Shown: positions 10,536-20,015, numbered from the stretch's first letter. The stretch is 32,280 nucleotides of DNA from Chara braunii (GCA_003427395.1 BFEA01000670.1:182813-215092); one strand, 5' to 3'. Notes: generated by a model not told the origin, from the letters alone. Numbers and translations are program-made.

Positions 10536-11390
10536 TCGGAATCAAAGGGTGCAGAATCAATGAGCGATGCTCGTCCATTCCTCAACAACCAATACTCCCA
10601 GTCGAGCCCTTTTCCTCTCGTTAAGATGGGGTCAATTGATTGATTAAAATTTAAAATCGGTCAATGGATTGATTGATTGATTTACAATCTCGCAATGGAT
10701 TGTTGATGAAAATAGCTCAATGGATTGCGGTGAATAACCAGCAGTCATCACCCTACTGCCCCTGCTTTCCCGATTCACATTTGACAGGGAACCCCTCAAA
10801 TGCCCCTCCCTCGCCTCCCGCGTCTCACCCCTGCATTTGATATGGAGTGTCCTAACCCTCTTCCTGATCTGCATTTACCCCTCCCTCTCTCTCCATCGCC
10901 GCCGTCTTTTTTTTTGGTATTTTTTGATTTTGCTGGCTGTCCTGATATCGCAGACCGTTCCCACCTCCCAGAGCGACTGCACTTTCGCTTCTCTCCTCCC
11001 TCTCCTCCCTCTCCTCCCTCTCCTCCCTCTGTGAGCTCTATCTCTGTCTCTCTTTCCTGCACAGCGTGCTTCTTCCCCTTCTCCTACTCTCGTCAGAATT
11101 TTGGGAGAATGGAGTCTCACCTATGTGGAGGTGGAGTGGAGTCCCTCCTGTGTGGAGGTGGTTTATGGCGTAATAAGTACTGTGTAATAACATGTTCGTT
11201 TTGATGTCTGGGCTGAGGGCCCAAGGGAAAAGGCTGTCAAACAAAAAAGAAAAAAAAAAAGGAGAAGGATTCAAGGATGTCAGATAAGCCTGAGAACACC
11301 ATCAAGTCTAGGTTCTGACAAATGGGTGGCTACTCTGATTATTAGCATATTAATTAACAACAAAAAGAAGGGTTCATAACTTACTTAGAA
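10536..11390. other. No gene recognised; small repeats
   Basis: ATTGATTG-rich sequence lies at about 10630-10735, and a 9-bp TCCTCCCTC tandem repeat at about 10992-11030. The plus frame 10800-11204 (134 codons) is Pro/Ser/Leu-rich and crosses that repeat; I do not accept it as a gene. Confidence 0.45.
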
Positions 11391-11468
11391 AACGAAGGAG
11401 GGGTTTAGGAACGAAGGGGGGGGGTTAGGAACGAAGGGGGGGTTTAGGAACGAAGGGGGGGTTTAGGA
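11391..11468 (+). repeat. ~20-bp G-rich tandem repeat, four units
   Basis: Units of the form AACGAAGG(G)n TTTAGG repeat four times at about 19-20 base spacing. The G runs vary in length (5-9 G), so the array could form G-quadruplexes. Confidence 0.9.
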
Positions 11469-11599
11469 TATTAACTGAATGCTTGTTTTGTTTGCTCTAA
11501 TCGTGGTGCTGCTCAGGTTGATAGACCGGAAGGACCCTAAGGGGAAGAGAGACTATCAGTAAAAGGGCATATACTCACAATAGGAATTTCTGGGACGTA

Positions 11600-11764
11600 T
11601 CTGACTGCAGTTGCGACCACATTCTGTCGGAAAGGTACAACTGTGAGTATGGCCTAACTGAGACGGAATGACTCCAGTAAATGCTTGTGCTGGTGTTTGT
11701 TTTCCTTCTCATATGAAGAGGCTAACGATCCTGTGGGCAGAATGTGGCCGCAACTGCAGTCAGA
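11600..11764. repeat. 27-bp inverted repeat with ~110-base spacer
   Basis: TCTGACTGCAGTTGCGACCA (start of the arm, 11600-11626) is matched in reverse complement at 11738-11764 with a single mismatch. A second weaker pair (ATACTCACAA and TTGTGAGTAT-like) lies nearby. It may be a solo foldback remnant. Confidence 0.8.
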
Positions 11765-11824
11765 TGCACCTGCACAGTAGTGATTGACTGACGTATGCCA
11801 ATGCTTAATTGGCGGTTGCGATCA

Positions 11825-12850
11825 GCCGACGGACTGGCTAACCCTCAGGTCAACAGACGGACTGACTGACTCTCAGGTCAACCGACTGAGTGAGACTGAC
11901 CGACCTAGGTGGGTCTCAGGTCAACGGACTGGCTGACCCTCAGGTCAACCCACTGACTGAGACTGACTGACCTGGGTGGGCCTCAGGTCAACGAACTGGC
12001 TGACCTTCAGGTCATCGGACGGACTTGAGGCTGAGTGACATAGGTGGGTTGCTTGTTTTGTTGTTTGTGTTCAGGTCAAGATACTGACTGCCACCCTTGG
12101 ATCAACAAGATTCACTTACATCAGTGAATGCTTGTTTGGGAGTCTGGGTCACCAGATCGACTGACCCTCAGGTCAACAGACCGACCCTCGGGTCAACAGA
12201 CAGATTAACCCTCAGGTCAACCGATTGACTGACCCTCAGGTCAACAGACTGAGTGACGCTCAGGTGAGCAGACTGGCAAACCCTCAGGTCAACAGACTGA
12301 CTAACCCTCAGGTCAACAGACCGACTAACCCTCAGGTCAACGGACTGACTAACCCTCAGGTCAACCGATTAACCCTCAGGTCAACCGATTAACCCTCAGG
12401 TCAACACCCGATTGACTGACCCTCAGGTCAACAGACTGAGTGACGCTCAGGTGAGCAGACTGGCGGACCCTCAGGTCAACCGATGGATTGACCGTCAGGT
12501 CAAAATGCTGATCGACCCACAGGTTAACTGTCTGGCTGACCCTTTGGTCAACGGACTGACGGACCTGCAGGTCAACATACTGACTGACCTGCAGGTCAAC
12601 ATACTGACTGACCCCAGGTCAACGTCCTCATAGACCCTCAGTTCAACATCCTGGTTGACCCTTTGGTCGACAGACTGACTGACCTTCAGGTCAACAGACC
12701 GAATGAAACTGTGGCTGACGTAAGTGCACCGATTCTTGTTTCGCGGTTTGTTCTCAGGTCAATGCGGTTTGTTCTCCGGTCAACGGTGTGACTGATTATC
12801 AAGGCTTGGTCTCAGGTCAACAGCGTGATTGGTCATCAGGTCAACAGTGA
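11825..12850 (+). repeat. 21-bp minisatellite abutting the ABC gene
   Basis: About one kilobase of a degenerate unit close to GACCCTCAGGTCAACAGACT(G), mostly at 21-bp spacing with interruptions. I counted about 25 exact GGTCAAC words, the complement of GTTGACC. Because 21 is a multiple of three, it stays open in one frame (about 12412-12633, DPQVNRL-type heptads), but this is repeat translation and not a gene. The array reaches to within a few bases of the ATG at 12852, so it is probably promoter or 5' UTR of the host gene. Confidence 0.9.
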
Positions 12851-12851
12851 A

Positions 12852-13355
12852 ATGGGGAGGCGCTTAGCAGCTGCATTGCGCGAGTGGAAACATGTGGTCG
12901 TACGACGGACGGCTGGGGGAGCATCCTCCTTGGGAAGACAACAGCAGATTGAGAGGAATGTTGTTCTGCTGCGGCAAATGCAAGCGAGAAAACAGCACCA
13001 CCCTGATGCTCTGTGTGGGGGATTTAGCGGGACTGCAGCTGCACGCTTGTCTTGGAAAATGCAGCAGCGATCGAGTTCAAGTTACCATGGAGAGTCTGTA
13101 TCTTCTGTCACATTGGGTGCCAGCGGCCAACCCACAGCAGACACAGATGTATCGAGGATGATGTTCTGGAGTTCCGCAGAGCCGTCACATGGTGGGCCTA
13201 TGCCCCCTCCTGTGCCCAGGCTGGTGGCTAGCCGGGTCGGCTGCATGCGAGGAGGAGAGGTTATCTTGAGAGAGATGAACCTCACTCTGCATGAGGGAGA
13301 TGCAGCTGTGCTGACCGGACCGAATGGGAGTGGGAAATCAACGATGCTAAGACTG
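12852..13355 (+). CDS. ABCI1: CcmA/ABCI1-like ABC transporter ATP-binding subunit, exon 1
   Basis: Role (known family): the ATPase subunit that, with CcmB, forms the ABC transporter of system I cytochrome c maturation at the mitochondrial inner membrane. In this exon, residues PRLVASRVGCMRGGEVILRE open the ABC fold and GPNGSGKST (about residues 156-164 from this ATG) is Walker A. The exon ends in TMLRL followed by a GTATGT donor at 13356, phase 0. I chose ATG 12852 because the nine upstream in-frame codons from 12825 lie in the minisatellite. The 115-120 residues ahead of the conserved domain begin MGRRLAAALREWKHVVVRRT, basic and amphipathic like a mitochondrial presequence. The Arabidopsis protein, as I recall it, lacks such an extension. 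A later start at the MPPPVPRL methionine is possible. Exons 2 and 3 lie far downstream. Confidence 0.85.
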
Positions 13356-13418
13356 GTATGTAGACAACGAGTTGCTCAGTACGATCTCTCTTTGTGTGTG
13401 TGTGTGTGTGTGTGTGTG

Positions 13419-13479
13419 NNNNNNNNNNNNNNNNNNNNNNNNNNNNNNNNNNNNNNNNNNNNNNNNNNNNNNNNNNNNN
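13419..13479. other. Assembly gap (61 N)
   Basis: A run of 61 N follows a (TG)n microsatellite (13392-13418). True length is unknown. The sequence after the gap (13480-13521, GTCACCATAACAGCCCC...) resembles 31609-31651, which also follows a (TG)n run. Confidence 0.99.
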
Positions 13480-13831
13480 GTCACCATAACAGCCCCTTTT
13501 CAACCCGGACGAGTAGATCGAAAATTGAAGGAGTGTTGCCTCTATAGCAGACAATGGAGCACACTTACTTAAGCACACTCAAGCACACTTAAGCACACGC
13601 ACAGTAAAGATGAGAAAATCCAACATCGACACACTTCTGCCTCGATAGGAACAACATAAAGCATGATAAATCCCACATATTGCCTTTTCCTTGTACATTC
13701 CCTTCTTCGCTCTCTTTACTTTGGCTTCCTTTGGGGTACCCGTTTCGTTTCTTCTTGCAGCTCCCCTTTTACTTTGCCTCTCCGTGTGTGTTTGTGTATG
13801 TTATGTCATGTTCGCTATACACAACGTGTGT

Positions 13832-13832
13832 G

Positions 13833-13887
<55 letters not shown>
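13832..13887 (+). repeat. (TG)n microsatellite
   Basis: Long uninterrupted TG run inside intron 1, giving Cys/Val frames on the plus strand and His/Thr frames on the minus strand that are not genes. Confidence 0.95.
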
Positions 13888-13914
13888 GTCCTTTTGTCTC
13901 GTAAGTCTCGTTCG

Positions 13915-14320
13915 CAATCTTGAGACTTACGTGGCTCATGCCGAGGACAATTTGAGGGCGCATTGTATTCTGAGACTTAGAGGGCCCTTTGCGCCCTATT
14001 ATTCACATTGTTTTTCGTTTTTGTATCATATCATGTGGATTGGTAGAGCCTGAGGTGGCCACACGAGGCTCAAGTGAGTGAGACTCGTGGGAATCATGGA
14101 ACATTGATGGGACTCCTTCCTTCACGAGAGTCATGTTGCTGAACAATATGAGGCTCAGCACAGGTCGCAAGAGTGAACGAGACTTGTTTTGGCTCTTGAG
14201 GCTGATTCTGAGTCTCAAGCAAAAAACGAGACTCATGCAACTCAAGGGACTCACGACACTCATGGGACTCGTGAGCCATTGGAGACTCGTTCTTGAGACT
14301 CCATCGTGCTCAACAATGTG
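13915..14320 (+). repeat. Degenerate GAGACTC/GACTCATG-rich tract
   Basis: Words such as TGAGACTT, GAGACTCGTG, GGGACTC and GAGGCTC recur irregularly over about 400 bases without a fixed period. The minus-strand frames (SHESHE/LHES-like) are translations of this cryptic repeat. Confidence 0.6.
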
Positions 14321-14339
14321 ACGTTCATCTTTGTCCGCG

Positions 14340-14830
14340 ACAGATGGCCTCTTCAATGAATGGCCCGTCATCTTCTTCCACCACCTCCCTCTCTTCTCCC
14401 AATTCTTCTGTGGCTGGCTTTTCCACTGGATGCCCCTCTTAATGAGGCCCGCTCATCTCCTTCCTGTTCTTTTTTTTTTTGTTTGGCCGAAGGGCATTTG
14501 TTTTATCGGGAACATTATTGTATCGACCACGATTTGAACTCATGATCTGTTCATCAACAGCTACAAGAGGGGCCCCATCTTAATGATATCCTTTCATCTT
14601 CTTCCTCTCCTTCTTCCTTTTTTTTTTTGCTTTTTTTTTTTTTGGTTCCTGAAGGGTGTTGGTTTAGCTCCCCTAGGATTATTGTATCCGACAGGATTTG
14701 AACGCATGATCTGTTCATCAACAGCTACATTAGTCTTTGTTTTTTTTTTTTTGTTTGTTTTTTTTAATGAAAAAGCCCCTGTGGGGCTCTGTCTTAATGA
14801 GGGCCCTTCATCTTAATTAGAACCCTTCAT
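14340..14830 (-). repeat. SINE-like tandem units with A-rich tails
   Basis: On the minus strand, GTAGCTGTTGATGAACAG, then ATCATG and a B-box-like GTTCAAATC, is followed by about 40-45 unique bases and an A-rich tail. This arrangement occurs twice (heads at about 14730-14688 and 14565-14523, tails at about 14645-14615 and 14481-14470). A TTAATGA..CCC..TCATCTTC word recurs between units at about 14350, 14440, 14579 and 14792. The head recalls the 3' half of a tRNA, but the D and anticodon arms are not identifiable, so tRNA origin is uncertain. Confidence 0.5.
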
Positions 14831-16111
14831 GGTCTTCCTCTTCTGTTTCCTACAGGATGGGAGGAATTTTCTTGAGCATCTCCTTTCAACTCCTTTATTG
14901 AGGAAATTCCCTGTTATTTTTTAAATTGAGGATGATTGATTGACTGGCATGCACCAAGTGGAATGTGAATTTCTGTTGCTGTCAAAATGTCGACTGAAAC
15001 GGTTTTTCACCTTAGCAGTAGCAGACGCGGATCCCAGGGCTCGATCCCCAGACCTTACCTTACCTCACCTTACCTGTGCACAGTATCGAGACGACCTTGT
15101 GTGTCTTGAACCCGTGACCTCCGTTTTGGTAGTTGGCTGTTGTCTGTTGTAGGTCTGTGTAGCTTTAGGGGTTCGATCTGTAGGTCTGTCGAGTAGGGGT
15201 CATAGTTGTGAAGAGACCGTAGCTGTAGTAATTCTGAAAGGTCAAGGTCGTAGCTGCTACAGTCCCGAAAGGCCAAGTCCACAGAAGGTCCGGAACTGGC
15301 CTTTTGAGTTTTTTTTTTCTCGCATTTCTCACAGCAGGCCAGAGGCAAGTGGGCAAGTGGTGAGTCCAACTCCGCTTAGTCAGCGGTACCCAGTCCCAGT
15401 CTCACTTTGTCCAGTCAGCAAGTACCATGTGGGACTGTGTGCACCATGGGCCCGGTGGAAAAGGCAGACCAGCGACTTACAGAAGTATAAATCAAGAGGC
15501 AGCGTCCAGCCAGTCATTCATTTCCTGCGTGAGCCATGCGGAAGCGCTGCCAGGCGTCTTGTGCGAGGTGGTCTGCAGTAGCCCGAAGTTGAAGTGGGCT
15601 GAAGGGAGATAGCTCGTCCATAGCCAGTAGTGGTAGAGATGCCATAGCCGCTGTAGCATAGAGGTAGAACTCAGTGTGTGTGTGTGTGTGTGTTCAGTAC
15701 TGAGTTGGTGTGCGTGGGAGATCCAGGGAGATCCAGAGTCGAGTGCGTGCAAACAGTTGAGTGAGACAGTGTTGGACTGAGGATGTGTGAGCGCTGAGGC
15801 GCGATAGCCAGTTGGAAGCGAGTTTGTATCCGAACTGTGTCTCGACTTGAATATCTCTGAGCTGTGAGTGGGCGCACAGCGCCAGGGTGGAATGGGATCT
15901 GGTTGCATGTATGTGAATTGAAGAAGAAAGCAAGTCTGATTGCATCGACCATCATTCTAATTTAATAAAGATTTTTATTTTTATTTTTAAGTTCCCCCCC
16001 CCCCCTCCGCCTTTTTGCATCCCTCGCTGTGTACTGAGATTTATCCAGAAAAACACAATGATTGAGTTTTGAGTTTTCTCATTGCTCACTTGTTTCACGG
16101 TTGATTCTCTA

Positions 16112-16198
16112 TGTTGTCCTCCGGGACATCCGTTAAAATTGGAATGATACAGAGAAAGAGAAGATTAGCATGACACACATAAATCGAGAAGCGGTCCC
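16112..16198 (+). pseudogene. U6 snRNA pseudogene, copy 2, internally deleted
   Basis: The segment reads CCGGGACATCCGTTAAAATT, GGAATGATACAGAGAAAGAG, AAGATTAGCATG, then jumps to ACACACATAAATCGAGAA and GGTCCC. The ACAGAGA box is intact but followed by a small insertion. About 20 bases are missing after AGCATG, the GCCCCTGCGCAAGGATG region that forms the U6 internal stem and U4 pairing. A poly-A-rich tail (16199-16227) follows directly, typical of retroposition. Not functional. Confidence 0.9.
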
Positions 16199-16377
16199 AA
16201 AAAAAAAAAGAAAAAAAAAAAGAAAGGATTTTCTATGTTGTTGATTCACTTGACAGAGACATTGTGTTGAATGATAGCGACCCTCTCAGCTGGCTGACTG
16301 GAAAGGGGAAAAAAAGAGAAAGAAGGAAAGGACAGAAAATGAAAGAGACTTGTTGATTGATTCATTGATTGAATTTT

Positions 16378-16443
16378 TTTATTATTATTATTTTTTGATT
16401 GATTGATCGATCGATCGATTGATTGATTGATTGATTGATTGAT
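16378..16443 (+). repeat. (ATT)n and (ATTG)n/(ATCG)n microsatellite
   Basis: ATT repeats pass into GATT/GATC tetranucleotide repeats, ending about 40 bases before the exon 2 acceptor. Confidence 0.9.
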
Positions 16444-16481
16444 TATTGATATGAGATTGCCATGCTATGATGTTGGTATAG

Positions 16482-16560
16482 CTTGCAGGATTCATAAAAC
16501 CATCGGCCGGGCGAGTTCTTTGGGATGGCGTCGACCTTAGTCAGCCTGGCATGTACGACA
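16482..16560 (+). CDS. ABCI1: CcmA/ABCI1-like gene, exon 2
   Basis: A 79-bp exon between acceptor GGTATAG and donor GTATGT (16561). In the phase left by exon 1 it reads LAGFIKPSAGRVLWDGVDLS and then QPGMYD, plus one base. The plant family has LAGFSKPSAGEILWNGHDIT at this place (recalled, not searched), directly after the Walker A helix; the spacing is identical. The exon is too short to stand out as an open frame. A second AG six bases inside (CTTGCAG) would remove Leu-Ala, so the upstream AG is preferred. It leaves phase 1, which matches exon 3. Confidence 0.9.
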
Positions 16561-16846
16561 GTATGTCCTTGACATTTCCTCTTCTGTCTCCTTCCCCTCT
16601 CAGCTTCCCTCCCCCCCCCTGCCCCCCCTTAANCTCAGCTATTGTTGTGACCAGGCTGATGCAGTGATGCCCCGGTTGGTGGTCCCCGTAGAAAAGCGGT
16701 TTAGAGAATTCTGCTTGGAATGCGACGTGTAGTACCTGTGGATACTGGGGGATCCCGCGGATGAAGTTTGAACTTTGAAATTCATTTATAAATAATTTAA
16801 AATAAACAAACAAATTACAGGCGGAAAATAGAAAAAAAAATCTTGT

Positions 16847-16873
16847 CAAGGATGACACGCATAAATCGAGAAA
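16847..16873 (+). pseudogene. U6 snRNA 3' fragment, copy 3
   Basis: AAGGATGACACGCATAAATC followed by GAGAAA matches the 3' part of U6 snRNA almost exactly, followed by more A residues. The 5' two-thirds are absent. Probably a truncated retrocopy. Confidence 0.7.
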
Positions 16874-17057
16874 AAAAGTTCTTGTCCTTTTTCTTTTTTT
16901 TCTTTCCTTTTCTCAACCATGACAATTCTTTGTCTTGTCCGCTTTTTATCTACTTGTTTTTGTGAATTTCATACAAGATAGAAGAATGAAGATATTAATA
17001 ATAATAAGAATAAAATAATAAAATATATAATAATAAAATAGTAAAAAATATATATAT

Positions 17058-17258
17058 AGTCGGTGAAACTCCGACGAAACAGTTTGTCACAGCCCCTCGT
17101 TTGTTGTCCTCTTCTCCCTCTCTGCCTACGGTTTACCGGGCAGTTCTATTTAACGATGAGTCGGTGAAACTCCGACGAAACAGTTTGTCACAGCCCCTCG
17201 TTTGTTGTCCTCTTCTCCCTCTCTGCCTACGGTTTACCGGGCAGTTCTATTTGACGAT
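17058..17258 (+). repeat. 101-bp tandem dimer with hammerhead-like elements
   Basis: Two nearly identical 101-bp units (17058-17158, 17159-17258) differ at about one base near the end and are embedded in TA repeats. At the unit junction, GATGA is followed by a GTCGG/CCGAC stem, then GAAAC and a potential ACA-GUU-UGU mini-stem ending in C. This is the order of core parts in a type I hammerhead ribozyme (CUGANGA, stem II, GAAA, short stem III, cleavage C). However, the first two core bases are AC rather than CU, and I find no good stem I, so activity is doubtful. Confidence 0.6.
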
Positions 17259-17283
17259 ATATATATATACATATATATAATAT

Positions 17284-18304
17284 TGTGAGGAATGGTCCTC
17301 AGGGGGCCCCCGACAACATGCATATATGTTCTGGACTGTGGCCCCCAGCAAACCTCGTGCCCGCCCTAAGTGAAGGCGGGCCTGGATATCCACGAAAGGC
17401 CCTTATCTCAGCATTTTCCAATATGTGTCGCAGACAGTTGCTGCATGCCAGTTGGTTGTAGTGCAACCTGGGCCTCACCCTGGGCTCTTCCAGAAGAAGC
17501 AGCTGCGCCAGGCAGTTGAGCCCAGGACGCAGGTCGTTGCGCCCTGGGCCCACGCAGTGTGAGGCCGACACATCACGAAGTGGCCACGGGCCAATGAGAA
17601 TGCAGGATTGTCGTCACATCCACCCCGGGGGCCAATGCAAACACAGCAGACATTCGGAGCCTGTAAAATCCTGGGTGCGCCCAACTAAAAAAGGCCCAGG
17701 CCCTCAACTGTAGACATGGGCTTGGGCGCAGACACTGGGGCCTGACCAGAAGCTACTGGAAACTTCCACGGCCAGGCCCACACAGTCCAGCAGCAGCATG
17801 CGCCAGTGCTGGCTGGGGTGCGCGCGGGCGCTGAGTGGTGTGGGGCGCTGCAGGGCAGCGGGGCTTCAAGCGGCCATAGCCGGGCTGCAGGGGCGTGGGC
17901 AGGTGGAGGCGACGGTGGTCCTCAGGAAGGAGGCGCAGGTGTGGGTGGACAAGGGGTGATGAGGGGAGTCGAGAGTACGTACCTGGTGCATGTGGGAGGT
18001 CGGCATTGGTGTTGACGTCATGTACATTAGTCTTCGTTGTCAAAGTGAGCCTGTTGCAAGAACGTAGGTAGGATAGGTAGGATGAGTAGGCTGGGCGCTG
18101 GGCGCCAAACAGTAGGAGCGACATTGAATACTGTGTTGGTGTGGCTGAGGGCTTGGACATTGGCTCACGAGTTCATTGTATCGCTCTTATTTGGATGGAA
18201 TCTTGGTGCATTTGAGCTCTCTGATTGGTACATGACTATCTGGACTTTTGCGTGATTTTGCAACTTGAGTTTTCTGTATATCGCTCTCGCTCATATTCCT
18301 TGCA
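17284..18304 (+). mobile_element. Solo LTR, family B (~1.02 kb), plus orientation
   Basis: Starts TGTGAGGAATGG and ends TTCCTTGCA. A homologous inverted copy lies at 23553-24551, where the end abuts a primer-binding site, so these are LTRs. Shared landmarks include CCCGCCCTAAGTGAAGGCGG near the start, and on the minus strand a frame with GAQRPAYS and NADL in both copies. No PBS or internal region follows this copy, so it is a solo or isolated LTR. ATAT flanks both sides, but in AT-rich DNA this is weak evidence for a target duplication. Confidence 0.75.
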
Positions 18305-18315
18305 ATATAATAAAA

Positions 18316-18316
18316 T

Positions 18317-18356
<40 letters not shown>
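18316..18356 (+). repeat. (AAT)n microsatellite
   Basis: About 13 AAT/ATA units just beyond the solo LTR. Confidence 0.95.
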
Positions 18357-18357
<1 letters not shown>

Positions 18358-18685
18358 TCAATATGCTGATTGGCTCACTAATGGGATTGTCAGGCTCCTC
18401 CCACAGAGGTGCGGAGACTGTGTCAGAGTTCAGAAGTCGTCAGAATTCTCATTATTCTTTTACGGATCTTTTGTTTTGTGAAAGATGACAAAAGATGACT
18501 CGAACCGAGTACAGCTCAGTGTGCTCGGCTGCTATTGTGTGCACGCTATGTCAATGGCTTGTCGCTTTCTTTCCGTCAGAGATGCGTTGCGGAAAGTCTC
18601 TGAGGATGCCAAACAACTGCATGTCGCTAGTGTTTGCTGTTTGACTGCTGCATGTCGGTCCATGCATTGGTGACTGCTTTCCTCC

Positions 18686-19015
18686 TGCAGAGCATCAAAT
18701 TCATTTTTAAAGAAACTCATAATGTGAAAAATAGCAATCATCGGAACGTAAAAAAAAAAACAGCAGTGATCGGAAACAGCAGTGATCATCGGAACGTCAA
18801 GAAAAAACAGCAGTCATCATCGGAACGTGAAGAACAGTAGTCATCCTGCAGAGCATCAAATATAATTTTTAACTTTTAAGGAACCCAAGTAATGTGAAAA
18901 ATGGCAGTCATGGGAGCATAAAAACAACAGCAGTCATCAGAACATATAAAAAATAACCTCACTCATTGGAGCGTGAAAAACAGCAGTCATCGGAACGTAA
19001 AAAACAGATGGATGA
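18686..19015 (+). repeat. Degenerate repeat of CATCGGAACGTNAA-AACAGCAGT
   Basis: ATCATCGGAACGT followed by A-rich sequence and CAGCAGTCAT recurs many times. A larger unit starting CTGCAGAGCATCAAAT is present at 18686 and 18847, so the array is partly duplicated at about 160 bp. No coding potential is accepted. Confidence 0.75.
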
Positions 19016-19099
19016 TAGCAGTCAAATGGACGAACAATAGCATGCATGACCTATCACTGTTTACTGAACTTTACTCTCATTTTCTCAATGCCAGAAGTA

Positions 19100-19265
19100 C
19101 CGTCCCACACCCGTCCCTCACCTGTCCCACAGCCATCCTACATCCGTCCCAAAGCCGTCCCACAGCCATCCCGTCCAGCAGCCGTTGCGCAGCCGTCCCA
19201 CAGCCGCGCCACAGCTGTCCCAGAACCGTCTCACACGTGTCCCACAGCTGTCCCACACCTGTGAC
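19100..19265 (+). repeat. ~11-bp minisatellite (CCGTCCCACAG)n
   Basis: CCGTCCCACAG-type units with variants (CTGTCCCACAC, CCATCC) repeat about 15 times. Frames here are Pro/Ser/Val or Cys/Gly-rich repeat translations. Confidence 0.85.
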
Positions 19266-19384
19266 ACACACCTGCAGTTGTACATACACTTTTGCTAGTA
19301 GGGCCGCCTCCTTTTTTCTGGGGGAAGGCCCAGGGTATTTTCTCAGCTTTCCTTTTTTTCTTTTCTTTTGCTTTTAGAAATTTT

Positions 19385-19493
19385 GGAGCATTTCTCAATT
19401 TGTGTGGGTCATCCTTGACAGCACAGGGACCATGCTAATAATGTTCTCTGTGTCATTCCGATTTTAATGGATGTCTAGAACGACTCCTCTGAC
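19385..19493 (-). pseudogene. U6 snRNA pseudogene, copy 4, minus strand
   Basis: Read on the minus strand, the segment follows U6 over nearly its full length: GACATCCATTAAAATCGGAA, TGACACAGAGAACATTATTA, GCATGGTCCCTG, TCAAGGATGACCCACACAAA and TTGAGAAATG. The 5' hairpin is badly degraded, the ACAGAGA box is intact, and there are insertions after it and before TCAAGGATG. An A-rich sequence follows on the same strand (19384 down to about 19348), as in a retroposed copy. Confidence 0.85.
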
Positions 19494-19739
19494 CGGAGCA
19501 TCCGTGTATAAATTGCTGCATCTCCTTTTTCGTGGTTTGGCATTTTCGTCTCCCTTTCAAAAACGGTAGAACCTAGAAGCTTCTGTAGTTGTGGTGATCT
19601 ATGCACTGGGGGGGGAGGGTGGTGGGGGGGAAGGTTGCAAGAAAGTTACAAATAAGTTTTGGCTGACAGGGGTGAGTTTTCTGAGAATCCCCTTAGCTGA
19701 GCTCAATAGCAAGTTCAAGAAAAGGCAAAGTTTTCGTTA

Positions 19740-19995
19740 TGCCCCTCGAAGATGCTTTTTTTTTTTGCGCTTGATGCCCCTCAAACAGCGGGCTTACACT
19801 GGCATGCCCCTCTATTGGCGGTTCAAATTTGCAAAATACCCCTGGCGTCACTCGGGCCTGACATCTATTGAGTATGCCCCTCTGGTACCGGTTAAAATTT
19901 TCAGAATGTCCCTTGTGAATGGCCATTCGGAGCTCGGGCAGAAATTTGTAATTTGCCCCTATTGATATTGACCATCTTTTCACTGTGCCCCTAGC
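19740..19995 (+). repeat. Degenerate tandem repeat with TGCCCCT and GGTTCAAATTT words
   Basis: ATGCCCCTC recurs at about 19739, 19775, 19804 and 19873. Related words (ATACCCCT, TTGCCCCT, GTGCCCCT) lie between and after, alternating with GGCGGTTCAAATTTGCAAAA-like segments. The pattern suggests an old tandem array with a unit of about 65 bases. Confidence 0.55.
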
Positions 19996-20014
19996 CGTTG
20001 GAGGTCACCAATGG

Positions 20015-20015
<1 letters not shown>

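Larger units (their letters stand above)
13356..16481 (+). other. Intron 1 of the CcmA/ABCI1-like gene (3.1 kb)
   Basis: Bounded by donor GTATGT (13356) and acceptor GGTATAG (ending 16481), phase 0. It contains a (TG)n run, an N gap, a second long (TG)n, a GAGACTC-rich tract, SINE-like tandem units, an A-tailed U6 pseudogene and ATTG microsatellites. No other gene is recognised. The stretch 14840-16100 holds no recognisable element apart from (TG)n at about 15674-15692. Confidence 0.8.

Noticed and set aside
12412-12633. 73-codon frame with DPQVNRL-type heptads
   Set aside because: The 21-bp minisatellite is a multiple of three, so an open frame is expected by chance; no start context or relative.
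15085-15130. tRNA-like GGGTTCAAGACAC on the minus strand
   Set aside because: Only a B-box-like word; no cloverleaf can be formed around it by eye.
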